64,000 nucleotides of DNA from Pasteurella bettyae CCUG 2042 (GCF_000262245.1 NZ_AJSX01000033.1:124001-188000), one strand, 5' to 3'; positions 40,065 to 50,126 are shown, counted from the stretch's first letter. The notes: a model not told the origin generated them from the letters alone. A program made the numbers and translations.

Positions 40065-41996
40065 ATGATTTTTTTCTCTAATTTAACTTTAAAACGTGGT
40101 CAAACAGTCCTTCTAGAAGAAGCAAACGCTAGCATCAATCCTAAACAAAAAGTCGGGCTGGTAGGTAAAAATGGTTGCGGAAAATCCACCTTATTCGCTT
40201 TACTCAAAAAAGAAATGCAACCTGAAGGTGGCAATGCTACTTATCCTGCTAATTGGGCGGTATCTTGGGTAAATCAAGAAACCCCAGCCTTAGAAATTTC
40301 AGCCCTAGATTATGTCATTGAAGGTGATCGTGAATATTGTCGTTTACAAAAAGAATTAGCGAATGCCAATGAATGTAATGATGGTAATGCTATCGCCCGT
40401 ATTCACGGTCAATTAGATACCATTGATGCATGGACAATTCAAGCTCGTGCCGCTGCCTTATTACATGGTTTAGGCTTCTCACAGGAAGAATTGCAACATT
40501 CGGTGAAATCTTTCTCGGGGGGCTGGCGTATGCGTTTAAACTTAGCACAAGCATTGTTATGCCCTTCAGATTTACTGTTACTCGATGAACCCACTAACCA
40601 CTTGGATTTAGATGCGGTAATTTGGTTAGAACGTTGGTTGGTACAATATCAAGGTACACTCTTATTAATTTCACATGACCGTGATTTCCTTGATCCGATT
40701 GTGAATAAAATCATTCACATTGAACATCAGAAGCTGAATGAATATACGGGCGATTATTCTTCTTTTGAATTACAACGAGCAGAAAAGCTGTCACAACACA
40801 GTGCAATGTATCGTCAACAACAAGATAAAATTGCTCATTTACAAAAATATATCGACCGTTTCAAGGCAAAAGCCACCAAAGCAAAACAAGCGCAAAGTCG
40901 CATGAAAGCTCTGGAGCGTATGGAATTAATTGCTCCTGCTCATGTGGATAATCCTTTTACTTTTGAATTCCGAGCACCTCTTTCATTGCCTAATCCCTTA
41001 GTAATGATTGATAAAGCCTCCGCAGGCTATGGTGAAGGTAAAAATGCGGCAGAAATTCTACAAAAAATTAAGCTGAATTTAGTGCCTGGTTCACGTATCG
41101 GTTTACTAGGCAAAAATGGAGCAGGGAAATCTACCTTAATTAAATTATTAGCAGGCGAACTGCAGGCTCGTTCTGGCGTAGTGCAATTAGCTAAAGGCGT
41201 ACAATTAGGTTATTTTGCACAGCATCAATTAGATACTTTACGTGCTGATGAAAGTGCCTTATGGCATTTACAAAAACTTGCACCGATGCAGACAGAGCAA
41301 GAGCTGCGTAATTATCTTGGTAGTTTTGCTTTCCACGGTGATAAAGTGAATGATCCAGTAAAACAATTCTCTGGCGGCGAAAAAGCCCGTTTAGTGTTAG
41401 CGCTGATCGTATGGCAACGCCCAAATTTACTATTATTGGATGAACCCACCAACCATCTTGACTTAGATATGCGTCAAGCGTTAACAGAAGCTTTAGTGGA
41501 TTATCAAGGCTCATTAGTTGTCGTTTCCCACGACCGTCACTTACTACGTAACACCGTAGAAGAATTCTATTTGGTACATGATAAACAAGTAGAAGAATTT
41601 AATGGTGACTTAGAAGACTATGCAAAATGGCTAAATGAAATTAATGCTCAAGGAAAAAGTGCGGTCAAAAATACCGAAATTTCTGAACAATCATCTGCCA
41701 ATGAAAATACGAGTGCTAATCGCAAAGAGCAAAAACGTCGTGAGGCAGAATTACGCCAACAAACAGCTCCTTTACGTAAACGAATTAGCACCTTTGAAAT
41801 AAACATGGATAAATGCCATCAGCAACTCAATGATATTGAAACTCAACTAGGTGATTCCGAACTTTATACGGCAGAAAATAAAGATAAAATGACCGCACTT
41901 TTAGCGGAACAAGTCAAAGTGAAAAAAACGTTAGAAGAAATAGAAATAGCATGGTTAACCGCTCAGGAAGAATTGGAAGCAATCCTGAATTCATAA
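40065..41996 (+). CDS. yheS: ABC-F family ATPase YheS
   Basis: The 643-residue protein has two ABC domains and no membrane part. The first Walker A is GKNGCGKST (34-42) with FSGGWRMR and LLLDEPTNHLDLD; the second is GKNGAGKST (near 348) with FSGGEKARL and LLLDEPTNHLDLD. The inter-domain linker is rich in Lys/Gln and there is a charged C-terminal coiled coil, typical of ABC-F translation factors. The pattern and length fit YheS rather than Uup or EttA. It acts on ribosomes; the precise role is modest in E. coli. Two USS copies lie inside the 3' part. Confidence 0.92.
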   Translation: MIFFSNLTLKRGQTVLLEEANASINPKQKVGLVGKNGCGKSTLFALLKKEMQPEGGNATYPANWAVSWVNQETPALEISALDYVIEGDREYCRLQKELANANECNDGNAIARIHGQLDTIDAWTIQARAAALLHGLGFSQEELQHSVKSFSGGWRMRLNLAQALLCPSDLLLLDEPTNHLDLDAVIWLERWLVQYQGTLLLISHDRDFLDPIVNKIIHIEHQKLNEYTGDYSSFELQRAEKLSQHSAMYRQQQDKIAHLQKYIDRFKAKATKAKQAQSRMKALERMELIAPAHVDNPFTFEFRAPLSLPNPLVMIDKASAGYGEGKNAAEILQKIKLNLVPGSRIGLLGKNGAGKSTLIKLLAGELQARSGVVQLAKGVQLGYFAQHQLDTLRADESALWHLQKLAPMQTEQELRNYLGSFAFHGDKVNDPVKQFSGGEKARLVLALIVWQRPNLLLLDEPTNHLDLDMRQALTEALVDYQGSLVVVSHDRHLLRNTVEEFYLVHDKQVEEFNGDLEDYAKWLNEINAQGKSAVKNTEISEQSSANENTSANRKEQKRREAELRQQTAPLRKRISTFEINMDKCHQQLNDIETQLGDSELYTAENKDKMTALLAEQVKVKKTLEEIEIAWLTAQEELEAILNS

Positions 41997-42122
41997 AAAT
42001 TTTTATATTTCTCACCGCACTTTTAATCCAGATAGTGAGTTAACAAACTCACTATCTAATCATTGATTAATTCAGCAAGTTGTTTTACTCTCATAAAATC
42101 CCTCCTTAACCAAGGATCTATT

Positions 42123-43262
42123 ATGAATTCAAAATATGCCCCTTTATTTGAAGCTTACCGTTTAAATAACGGTGTGGAAATTAAAAACCGTTTAGCCGTA
42201 GCACCGATGACACATTTTGCCTCTCATGAAAATGGCACACTCAGCGAAGAAGAACGTATCTTTATTGGCAATCGTGCTAATGATGTTGGTATGTTTATCT
42301 TAGCTGCAACACTAGTAGCTGATAACGGCAAAGCTTTTTATGGTCAACCTGAAGCGATTCATGTATCGCAATTACCTAGCTTAAAACAAACAGCAGAGAT
42401 AATTAAAGCACAGGGCGCAAAAGCGATTTTACAAATCCACCATGGCGGTAAATCTGCAGTGGCGGATTTATTAAAAAGAAACGACAAAGTAGCACCTTCT
42501 GATGATCAAGAATCAGGCGCTCGTGCATTAACCATAACTGAAATAGAAGATTTAATAAAAGCTTTTGGTTATGCCACAGAATTAGCTATTCAAGCTGGTT
42601 TTGATGGGGTAGAAATCCATGGTGCTAATGGTTATTTAATTCAACAATTCTACTCAGGTCATTCCAACCAACGTACCGATGAATGGGGTGGATCACGTGA
42701 AAAACGTATGCGTTTCCCATTAGCAGTAGTAGATGCTGTCATTGCTGCTCGAGCAAAATTTAATCGTAATGATTTTATGATCGGTTACCGTTTCTCACCT
42801 GAAGAACCTGAAGAATTAGGTTTAACAATGGAAGATACCTTTGCATTAATTGATGAATTAGTGAAAAAACCATTGCAATATCTACATATGTCATTACATG
42901 ATTTCTACAAAAAAGCTCGTCGTGGCGCAGATACCAACCTAACTCGTATGCAATTAGTACATGATCATATTGCCGGTAAACTACCACTGATTGGCGTAGG
43001 TTGCTTATTCACAGCAGAACAAATTATCAATGCTTACGCAAAAGGCTGGGCAGAATTTATTGGTTTAGGTAAAACAGTAATGATCAATCCCAATATCGCT
43101 ACTTTGATTAAACAGGGCTGTGAAAATGAAATCATTACACATCTTGATCCTGAAAAAGCCGACCATTATGGTATTCCGCAATTATTATGGGAAATGTGTG
43201 TAAAAGGTAGTGCTTGGCTGCCTCCAGTGAAAGATAAAAACTGGAGCCCTTTAGATATTTAA
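42123..43262 (+). CDS. Old yellow enzyme family NADH:flavin oxidoreductase
   Basis: The 379-residue FMN TIM barrel has start ATG 42123, chosen because AAGGA lies 5-6 nt upstream; an in-frame TTG at 42063 has none. Motifs are NRLAVAPMTHFA near residue 20, ILQIHHGGKSA, the family signature GVEIHGANGYLIQQF followed by SGHSNQRTDEWGGS, and a C-terminal VGLGKT-like phosphate loop (EFIGLGKTVMINP). Members reduce activated alkenes or nitro compounds, and some are called NADH-dependent flavin reductases. The natural substrate is unknown. Confidence 0.88.
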   Translation: MNSKYAPLFEAYRLNNGVEIKNRLAVAPMTHFASHENGTLSEEERIFIGNRANDVGMFILAATLVADNGKAFYGQPEAIHVSQLPSLKQTAEIIKAQGAKAILQIHHGGKSAVADLLKRNDKVAPSDDQESGARALTITEIEDLIKAFGYATELAIQAGFDGVEIHGANGYLIQQFYSGHSNQRTDEWGGSREKRMRFPLAVVDAVIAARAKFNRNDFMIGYRFSPEEPEELGLTMEDTFALIDELVKKPLQYLHMSLHDFYKKARRGADTNLTRMQLVHDHIAGKLPLIGVGCLFTAEQIINAYAKGWAEFIGLGKTVMINPNIATLIKQGCENEIITHLDPEKADHYGIPQLLWEMCVKGSAWLPPVKDKNWSPLDI

Positions 43263-43456
43263 TCTTATATTAAATTAAGAAAATGGATCTTATTATTCAC
43301 GTTTTTATGTTTTAATGATTTACTATTAGTTGATAATGTTTCAATATTTTTTATATTTATTAACAATAAATAGATAAATATAATTATCAGACACTGCTTA
43401 ATGTGTGTCTTTTATAATATTATTGTCTATTTAGTATTTTATTTAGGAACAACTTT

Positions 43457-43852
43457 ATGAACGAAAAATTAGAAAAATACTCTCCCTATGTTTTAGGGTT
43501 ATTACGTATCATTATTGGTTATATGTTTTTATTACATGGCACGGCAAAATTCTTTGAATTTCCCATGTCAATGACAAACGGTAATGGCTCAGTACCATTA
43601 TTCTCACAATATGGTGTGGGCGGTATTCTTGAAATCGTTGGTGGCTTCTTATTTATCATCGGTTTATTTACTCGCCCTGTGGCCTTCTTATTATCAGGCA
43701 TGATGGCTTTTGCATTCTTCTTTGTACATGGAGCCAACCCATTATTACCTTTATTAAAAGGTGGTGAATTACCAGCACTTTACTGCTTCGTATTTTTCTT
43801 TTTTATATTTGCAGGCTCAGGGAAATTTTCTGTAGATAACCGAAATAAATAA
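43457..43852 (+). CDS. DoxX-family membrane protein
   Basis: The 131-residue protein has four hydrophobic helices. The start LGLLRIIIGYMFLLHGTAKF and GVGGILEIVGGFLFIIGLFTRPVA match the DoxX/YphA fold. Family members are small inner-membrane proteins with proposed roles in redox or sulfur stress; none is proven here. It lies 194 nt after the old yellow enzyme gene, in a gap that is AT-rich and otherwise empty. Separate terminators suggest its own unit. Confidence 0.85.
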   Translation: MNEKLEKYSPYVLGLLRIIIGYMFLLHGTAKFFEFPMSMTNGNGSVPLFSQYGVGGILEIVGGFLFIIGLFTRPVAFLLSGMMAFAFFFVHGANPLLPLLKGGELPALYCFVFFFFIFAGSGKFSVDNRNK

Positions 43853-43871
43853 TATTTAAAATTTAGATAAA

Positions 43872-43905
43872 CAAAAAGGCTGAATGATTGATTCAGCCTT
43901 TTTAT
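43872..43905. terminator. Terminator between doxX and mscS genes
   Basis: AAAAAGGCTGAAT pairs with ATTCAGCCTTTTT around a 3-nt loop. A- and T-runs on opposite sides make it usable by both convergent genes. Confidence 0.9.
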
Positions 43906-43915
43906 TGATTACTAA

Positions 43916-44812
43916 TTACTTAATTTGTGAAATTTTTTCTGTGGGGAAATTAATATCCATCTGATTAAATGGAATTTCAATGCCTGCTTTATCAAATTCA
44001 AGTTTGACATTTTCAGTAATATTAAAATAGACATCCCAATAATTACCAGTATTTACCCAAGGACGAACAAATAATTGTACGCTGCTTGCTGCTAATGCAC
44101 CCACTGCAATTGTTGGTTGTGGATTTTGTAACACTCGCACATCGGATTTTAATACTTGAGCCACAATTTCTTTAGCTTTCGCAATATCTGCATCATATGC
44201 AATATCAAAAATAAAATCGATACGACGAGTTGAGTTTGCACTGTTATTTACAATGCTATCAGAGAATACTTTAGCGTTTGGAATTAATACCGTTTTATTG
44301 TCTGCCGTGCGTAATTCAAGCACTAATAATCCCATTTGTTCAACAGTTCCAGCTTGACCACTAGTTTCAATAAAATCGCCTTTACGGAAGGGTTTGAAAA
44401 TAAGCAACATGACACCCGCAGCAAAGTTTTGCAATGAACTTTGTAATGATAAACCAATCGCCAAACCAGCGGCACCAATTAATGCCACTAATGAACTAGT
44501 ATTAATACCTAATTGAGAAAGCGCTGCAATCACCACAATCAATAAAAATAAAAAATAACTAATGGATGAAACAAAGCTTTGTAACATATCATCTTTGGTT
44601 GAAGCAAAAGCTGCTTTACCCAATAATTTACTCAATCCATGAGCAATCCATTTACCTACAATAAAAATAACAATGGCTAATAATAGTTTAGTACCATAAG
44701 GCAGAATCCATTCATTTAACATGGTGTCAAAGTTCATGTTACTAACTTTATTAATAATTTTATCTGTTTCAGCGGCCACATCTAAATTTTGCGCTGTCTC
44801 TTGTGCTGACAT
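43916..44812 (-). CDS. mscS: Small-conductance mechanosensitive channel MscS
   Basis: The 298-residue protein has three N-terminal helices. The pore helix region is GAAGLAIGLSLQSSLQNFAAG, followed by the beta-domain start MLLIFKPFRKGDFIE and a C-terminal alpha/beta vestibule. It opens under membrane tension in osmotic downshock. Length matches E. coli MscS (286). It is convergent with doxX and has its own 5' gap of about 60 nt before the dms terminator. Confidence 0.94.
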   Translation of the reverse strand: MSAQETAQNLDVAAETDKIINKVSNMNFDTMLNEWILPYGTKLLLAIVIFIVGKWIAHGLSKLLGKAAFASTKDDMLQSFVSSISYFLFLLIVVIAALSQLGINTSSLVALIGAAGLAIGLSLQSSLQNFAAGVMLLIFKPFRKGDFIETSGQAGTVEQMGLLVLELRTADNKTVLIPNAKVFSDSIVNNSANSTRRIDFIFDIAYDADIAKAKEIVAQVLKSDVRVLQNPQPTIAVGALAASSVQLFVRPWVNTGNYWDVYFNITENVKLEFDKAGIEIPFNQMDINFPTEKISQIK

Positions 44813-44870
44813 TTTGTCTTTCCTCTAACCAATAAAAACAAGAGTAAAATGATTACTCTATCTTAATTAA

Positions 44871-44911
44871 ATAAAAAGTGCGGTGAAAATATTAAAAATT
44901 TCATCGCACTT
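44871..44911 (-). terminator. USS-based terminator ending the dms operon
   Basis: AAGTGCGGTGAAA (44876-44888) pairs with TTTCATCGCACTT (44899-44911) with one mismatch. On the minus strand it is followed by T-rich sequence, 35 nt past the last gene. Confidence 0.75.
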
Positions 44912-44946
44912 GGTGTATGACAACATAAATTTTTATTGGTTGCAAG

Positions 44947-45477
44947 CTAAGCAGGCATCTGTTGCAAGTTTATGGCTGAAAGGAAACAAGATATTTTACA
45001 TTCACCACAGCCATTACAACGTTCATTATCTACGACTAAATCAACAGAAATCGCTTGTTGTGGGCATTGTTGTTGACAACTAGAACAAGCTTGATGCTGC
45101 TTTATAAGACATTGGTTAGAAAAGTGTGGTCGTAATTCCGTATCTTTTTTAAACGCAGGATGTAATGCATGTCTTGCACAAACTTCTGCACATTTGCCAC
45201 ACAAATTACAACTCATATAATCAATTTCAAGCACGGCTTTATGTTGCTGAATCTGAATAAGATGATGAGGACAAGCAGAAACGCAATCGCCACATCCAGT
45301 GCAAGCAATCAGAAAAAGCGCTTCTTCAGCAGCAAAAGGTGGTCGAGTAGCTAAACGAACAATATGCTTTTCCACGACCTTTTCAACAGGATGGAAAACG
45401 CCACGTAATAACCTTCTACGAGAAATATGATGATGGCTTAAATAAGCTTGATAATATTGTTCATTTTTGCCTTGCAT
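44947..45477 (-). CDS. NapF-like 4Fe-4S ferredoxin of the dms operon
   Basis: The 176-residue protein resembles NapF: an N-terminal SRRRLLRG basic motif and cysteine clusters CTGCGDCVSACP, CNLCGKCAEVCA, a CSSCQQQCP site and CNGCGECKISC. It is a second NapF paralogue, clearly different from the one at 25.4 kb. H. influenzae has the same kind of gene at the end of its dms locus. It may help mature DmsA or an iron-sulfur partner; no direct evidence. Confidence 0.85.
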   Translation of the reverse strand: MQGKNEQYYQAYLSHHHISRRRLLRGVFHPVEKVVEKHIVRLATRPPFAAEEALFLIACTGCGDCVSACPHHLIQIQQHKAVLEIDYMSCNLCGKCAEVCARHALHPAFKKDTELRPHFSNQCLIKQHQACSSCQQQCPQQAISVDLVVDNERCNGCGECKISCFLSAINLQQMPA

Positions 45478-45483
45478 AGCAAA

Positions 45484-46089
45484 TTACCGATATAGTTGTA
45501 GTTGAGCGGGTTGAATATCTGCTTGTTGTTGCCAACCTTGTAAGGTTTCTCGAGCAAGAAGAGCAATTCCTTGATAAAAAGGAAAATTTTGTTGTTCAAT
45601 CAATAAATCAAGACAACGATATCCCCAAGTAAGTAAATGCTTACTCAAAAACTCATTCAATAATTGAGGGCGATTTTCCGCTAAATAAGCGGCTAACATC
45701 AACATCAACCCTAAGTGATCTTCAGGTTCATTCAAGGTCTGCACAAAATTAATTTGGTTGCTTTGCAAAAAGCTTCGTAAGGCTAATAATGAATCACCAA
45801 AAATAACTGATTCTTTATCTAAATACACCGATCCCCAAGGGGGTGCTGGCAAATCATTAGGGCCAATAAACAAATATTGATAATCTGCAGACAAATTCTG
45901 TTGTAAGCCTTTTTTTACTAAAGTACTAATTTGTTCTGATTGAGCCAAAGGTGCCCATTCTTCAATCCAATCTGGCTGTTTAAAAAAATCTAAGATAGAA
46001 GCAACGCGTTGATCTTTAGGCTCATAATAAAACATTGCGCCTAATAAACGTCCACTCGTAGAAATCCATTGCAGTAATTCGTTATTCAT
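45484..46089 (-). CDS. dmsD: DmsA-specific Tat chaperone of the TorD/DmsD family
   Basis: This 201-residue helical protein matches TorD/DmsD-family redox enzyme chaperones. The conserved YLFIGPNDLPAPPWGSVYLDKES segment (near 70-90) and the EPEDHLGLMLMLAAYL helix are visible. It binds the DmsA twin-arginine signal and holds it until cofactor loading is complete. It lies between dmsC and the ferredoxin gene. The gap to dmsC (86 nt) contains an inverted USS pair. Confidence 0.88.
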   Translation of the reverse strand: MNNELLQWISTSGRLLGAMFYYEPKDQRVASILDFFKQPDWIEEWAPLAQSEQISTLVKKGLQQNLSADYQYLFIGPNDLPAPPWGSVYLDKESVIFGDSLLALRSFLQSNQINFVQTLNEPEDHLGLMLMLAAYLAENRPQLLNEFLSKHLLTWGYRCLDLLIEQQNFPFYQGIALLARETLQGWQQQADIQPAQLQLYR

Positions 46090-46107
46090 ACTATTCCTTA
46101 AAAATCA

Positions 46108-46147
46108 ACCGCACTTTTATGGAGATTGTACTTATTAAAAGTGCGGT
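46108..46147 (-). repeat. Inverted USS pair inside the dms operon
   Basis: ACCGCACTTTTA (46108-46119) and TAAAAGTGCGGT (46136-46147) form a perfect 12-bp stem with a 16-nt loop. On the minus strand only GATTTTT follows. It lies between dmsC and the chaperone gene and may reduce readthrough into the last two genes. Confidence 0.65.
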
Positions 46148-46175
46148 GGGTTTTAGAAAAATTTCAGCGGTTAAT

Positions 46176-47012
46176 TTAACCCGCCACAGCCATGCCGACT
46201 GTCATATGTAAACCATAGAAAATAGTTCTACCAATCATTTCTGCAAAGAGTGCAATAAATGCCGCACTAATGAGCATGGCTAGATTCTTACCCTTGAATA
46301 ATAAGAAACCCGCTAACCCTAATAAACAAAAGCGAATACAATGCATAATTGCAAAATCTGGTACTAAATTTACCGCTTGTTGAACCGAGCTATGAATTTG
46401 AGTTAAACCAAAGCCTTGATAAATCACGACCATTGCAGATAAAAACACACCTAAGCAATATAAAATAGGAATATAGCGTAGTTGATACGCTTTATCAGCA
46501 TTACCATAAGCAAGTGCATAACCTAAAGCGGAACCGCCAATAACCACTGTTAAGTAAAATAACCAAGAGGTAATCGTACTATTCCAGGTTGGCACCGTAC
46601 TAATATGATAAAGATTATTCATCATATACATAAACACTAGCCCTAAAAGTGCGGTCAAAATTAGCCAAATTTTATTTAAAGCTAGAGGCATTTTTCCTAA
46701 AATAGCCAGTAGCCAATATAAACCTGCTATTGCAAAGAAAACGGCTCCACTGGCAATTTCATTACTAAGCATTGAACTGCCCACACGATTTAGGCTATTA
46801 AAGGCGCGTAGTGGAGAACCAAGGTGTAACACTGAAGCAATGAACCCAACACCTAATAAGGCTAATAATACAAACATTGCTTTATAGAGATAATTTCGAC
46901 TCTTTTCACTATTATTACGGCATAAAACAAAAGAGAAGATTAGCCACGCACCTACGACTGATTGTGCTAATACCGTAAAAATAATCAGTGGTAATTCATG
47001 TAATCCGTTCAT
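46176..47012 (-). CDS. dmsC: DMSO reductase anchor subunit DmsC
   Basis: The 278-residue membrane protein has about eight helices with no cofactor motifs, as expected for the DmsC/NrfD-like menaquinol-oxidising anchor. The first helix is ELPLIIFTVLAQSVVGAWLIF. It starts 1 nt after dmsB and holds DmsAB to the membrane. A USS is embedded at 46647. Confidence 0.93.
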   Translation of the reverse strand: MNGLHELPLIIFTVLAQSVVGAWLIFSFVLCRNNSEKSRNYLYKAMFVLLALLGVGFIASVLHLGSPLRAFNSLNRVGSSMLSNEIASGAVFFAIAGLYWLLAILGKMPLALNKIWLILTALLGLVFMYMMNNLYHISTVPTWNSTITSWLFYLTVVIGGSALGYALAYGNADKAYQLRYIPILYCLGVFLSAMVVIYQGFGLTQIHSSVQQAVNLVPDFAIMHCIRFCLLGLAGFLLFKGKNLAMLISAAFIALFAEMIGRTIFYGLHMTVGMAVAG

Positions 47013-47013
47013 C

Positions 47014-47631
47014 TTACACCTCTCTTGGGTTAGCTAAAAACCCTGTTGTATCACCACTTGGGCGAGCATTTTTATTCGAATTAACTACCAAGTTTGGTTT
47101 GGTAAAATCTGATGGTGGCAAAGGAGCAATAGAAGCTTGATTGCCATATTTTGCTCGTAATTCATCAATTGGAGCAAAATCGAGAGCACGTAACGGGCAA
47201 GCCTCCACACAAATAGGTTTATATCCTTCTTTGATGCGAGAATAACAACCATCACATTTGGTCATATGTCCTTTCTTCACATTAAATTGTGGTGCATCGT
47301 ATGGGCAAGCCATACTACAATAACGACAGCCGATACATTTTTGTTCATCCACAATCACAAAACCATCTTCATTTTTATGCATTGCGCCACTTGGACAAAC
47401 CTTAGTACAAGCAGGATCTGAACAATGGTTACAAGAAATCGACATATAATAAGTAAATACATCTTGATTCCAACAGCCATTATTATCTTGCACCCAATTT
47501 CCACCCGCATATTCATAAATACGACGGAAATTTACGTCTGTACCTAAATCTTTGTAATCTTTACACGCTAACTCGCAAGTTTTACAGCCAGTGCAGCGTT
47601 CAGAATCAAAATAAAAACCATATTGTTCCAT
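47014..47631 (-). CDS. dmsB: DMSO reductase iron-sulfur subunit DmsB
   Basis: The 205-residue ferredoxin-like subunit has four 4Fe-4S sites: CTGCKTCELACKD near residue 13, CNHCSDPACTKVCP, CIGCRYCSMACP and CDGCYSRIKEGYKPICVEACP. It transfers electrons from DmsC to DmsA. It begins 9 nt after dmsA. Length matches E. coli DmsB (205). Confidence 0.97.
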   Translation of the reverse strand: MEQYGFYFDSERCTGCKTCELACKDYKDLGTDVNFRRIYEYAGGNWVQDNNGCWNQDVFTYYMSISCNHCSDPACTKVCPSGAMHKNEDGFVIVDEQKCIGCRYCSMACPYDAPQFNVKKGHMTKCDGCYSRIKEGYKPICVEACPLRALDFAPIDELRAKYGNQASIAPLPPSDFTKPNLVVNSNKNARPSGDTTGFLANPREV

Positions 47632-47640
47632 AGCTCACTC

Positions 47641-50067
47641 CTATAATTTTGCAACTTGAACTAAGTTAGAATGTTGAGGATTACCTTTGGCTAAAGGTGA
47701 AGGACGTTGTGTTGTGAGTACATTTACACAACCACCATGGTCAATACCATTACTATCTGGGGCATACCAGCCACCTTCACTCAACGCTACTACTCCAGGA
47801 ATAATACGTGGGGTAACTTTTGCATTGATATGAACTTCACCACGATCATTAAAGATTCTCAGCATATCGCCATTTTTAATACCTCTTTGCTCAGCATCAA
47901 TAGGATTAATCCAAACCTCTTGCGGATTCGCTTCTTTTAATACATCTACATTACCATAGGTAGAATGGGTACGAGCTTTATAATGAAAACCACATACCTG
48001 AAGCGGATATTTTTCCATTAATGGATCACCGTAATGTTCAAAGCTGTCCACATGAATTGGAAGTGGATGAATAACCTCATCTTTATTTAATTTCCAAGTT
48101 TTAGCAATTTCGACTAAACGCTCAGAATAGATCTCAATTTTTCCTGATGGTGTTGCTAGTGGATTTGCTTCTGGATTATCACGAAAATCTTTATAGGCGA
48201 TATAAAAACCTTTTGGATCTACTTTTTTAAAAATTCCCTGTTTTCTAAACTCTTCAAAACTTGGTAATTCAGGAAGATGATCTCTTGACTGTTCATAGAT
48301 ATAGCGTAACCATTCTTCTTGTGTACGTCCTTCCGTAAATTTCTCTTTTACACCTAGTTTTTCAGATAAATCACTTAACATATCGTAAATATTACGACAC
48401 TCAAATGGTGGTTTTACTACTTGATCAGCAAAAATAACGTAATTCATATTAGAAGTGAAAGCATCTAAGCAGAAATCCATTTGCTCTGATGTCGTGCAAT
48501 CAGGTAACAAAATATCGCTATATCTCGCTGTTGATGTCATATGATTATCAATCGTAATAATCAACTCACATTTCGTATCATCTTGTAAAATTTCATGAGT
48601 ACGGTTAATCTGTGCATGTTGGTTAATTAAGCAATTACTCGCATAATTCCAAATCACTTTAATTGGTGCTGTTAAACGCTCAACACCACGAATACCGTCT
48701 GTTTTATCTGTCATTTCTGTTGCACGAATAATTGCATCAGTCCAAAGAAACATTGGAATACTTGCTTTCACAGGGTTTGTCAAAGTTGGCATGCGCACAA
48801 AAGGAATTCCATAAGAGCTTTCTCGAGCACCTGTATTCCCTCCACTAATTCCTGCATTGCCAGTTAAAATTGGGAGCATTGCTATCGCACGAGAAAGAAT
48901 TTCACCATTACTACGGCGTTGTGGTCCCCAGCCTTGTGAAATACAAGCAGGTTTTGTTAAACCAATTTCACGAGCTAATTTCACAATACGCTCAGCAGGA
49001 ATACCTGTAATTTTGGCTGCCCATTCTGGTGTTTTAGCAATACCATCTTCACCTTGTCCTAAAATATATGCTTTATAGTGGCTATTTTTAGGCGCATTTT
49101 CTGGTAATGTTTTCTCGTCATAACCCACACAATATTTATCAAGGAAATCCTGATTAACTAAATTCTCCATAATTAATACATAAGCTAATCCCGAAACTAA
49201 TGCCGCATCTGTACCAGGACGAATAGGGATCCACTCATCTTCCTTACCTAAAGCTGTATCGGTATAACGAGGATCAATAATGATCAATTTTGCATTAGAT
49301 TTAGCTTTTGCTTGCTGAATACAATAAGTTAACCCCCCACCACTCATTCTTGTTTCAGCTGGATTATTGCCAAATAAGACGATTAACTTGGAATTTTCCA
49401 TATCAGCCATGCCATTACCTAGTGCCCAACCACCGCCGTAGGTATAATCCAGTCCAACTGCAATTTGTGCTGTACTATAGTCACCATAATGGTTTAAATA
49501 GCCACCAACACAATTCATTAAGCGAGCAACCATTGTTGAACCTGGAGGCCAAGATTTGGTCATCGTTCCTCCAAGAGTACCTGTACCGTAGTTTAAATAG
49601 ATACTTTCATTACCATACTCTGCAATATTTTTCTTTAAAGATTTCGCAATTATTGTTAATGCTTCATCCCAAGTGATGCGCTCAAATTTCCCTTCACCTC
49701 GCTTACCAACTCGTTTCATTGGATATTTTAAGCGGTCAGGATTGTAAACTCGTCGGCGCATTGAACGCCCACGTAAACATGCTCTTACTTGATGATCAAG
49801 ATTATAGGTTTCAGTTCCCGTATTATCGGTTTCTACATAAGCAATTCGGTCGTCTTTAACGTGCATACGCAATGCACAGCGACTACCGCAATTTACAGTA
49901 CATGCACTCCAAACAATTTTTTCATCATTTGTATTATTTACTACAATATTTTCAGATTTAGCAGAAAAAGGAAGAGATAAACTTGAAGCAGCAGCCACCG
50001 TTAAACTGGTTGCTGACGCCGTTTTTAAAAAATCACGACGATTTAATTTTGGATTAAAATCACCCAT
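47641..50067 (-). CDS. dmsA: DMSO reductase catalytic subunit DmsA
   Basis: This 808-residue molybdopterin enzyme reduces dimethyl sulfoxide and N-oxides in anaerobic respiration. It has a twin-arginine signal (LNRRDFLKT near residue 8) and an N-terminal 4Fe-4S site CTVNCGSRCAL with RACLRGRS. The pterin-binding region includes NYGTGTLGG. A C-terminal molydop-binding domain ends in NPQHSNLVQVAKL. A GGGGGA ribosome site precedes ATG 50067. A perfect FNR box lies 60 nt upstream. Length agrees with Haemophilus DmsA (about 806). Confidence 0.97.
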   Translation of the reverse strand: MGDFNPKLNRRDFLKTASATSLTVAAASSLSLPFSAKSENIVVNNTNDEKIVWSACTVNCGSRCALRMHVKDDRIAYVETDNTGTETYNLDHQVRACLRGRSMRRRVYNPDRLKYPMKRVGKRGEGKFERITWDEALTIIAKSLKKNIAEYGNESIYLNYGTGTLGGTMTKSWPPGSTMVARLMNCVGGYLNHYGDYSTAQIAVGLDYTYGGGWALGNGMADMENSKLIVLFGNNPAETRMSGGGLTYCIQQAKAKSNAKLIIIDPRYTDTALGKEDEWIPIRPGTDAALVSGLAYVLIMENLVNQDFLDKYCVGYDEKTLPENAPKNSHYKAYILGQGEDGIAKTPEWAAKITGIPAERIVKLAREIGLTKPACISQGWGPQRRSNGEILSRAIAMLPILTGNAGISGGNTGARESSYGIPFVRMPTLTNPVKASIPMFLWTDAIIRATEMTDKTDGIRGVERLTAPIKVIWNYASNCLINQHAQINRTHEILQDDTKCELIITIDNHMTSTARYSDILLPDCTTSEQMDFCLDAFTSNMNYVIFADQVVKPPFECRNIYDMLSDLSEKLGVKEKFTEGRTQEEWLRYIYEQSRDHLPELPSFEEFRKQGIFKKVDPKGFYIAYKDFRDNPEANPLATPSGKIEIYSERLVEIAKTWKLNKDEVIHPLPIHVDSFEHYGDPLMEKYPLQVCGFHYKARTHSTYGNVDVLKEANPQEVWINPIDAEQRGIKNGDMLRIFNDRGEVHINAKVTPRIIPGVVALSEGGWYAPDSNGIDHGGCVNVLTTQRPSPLAKGNPQHSNLVQVAKL

Positions 50068-50126
50068 ATAATTTCCCCCACGAAAATTAACTGGTTATAG
50101 TTTAACCTTTATGAGGTAGATAAATA

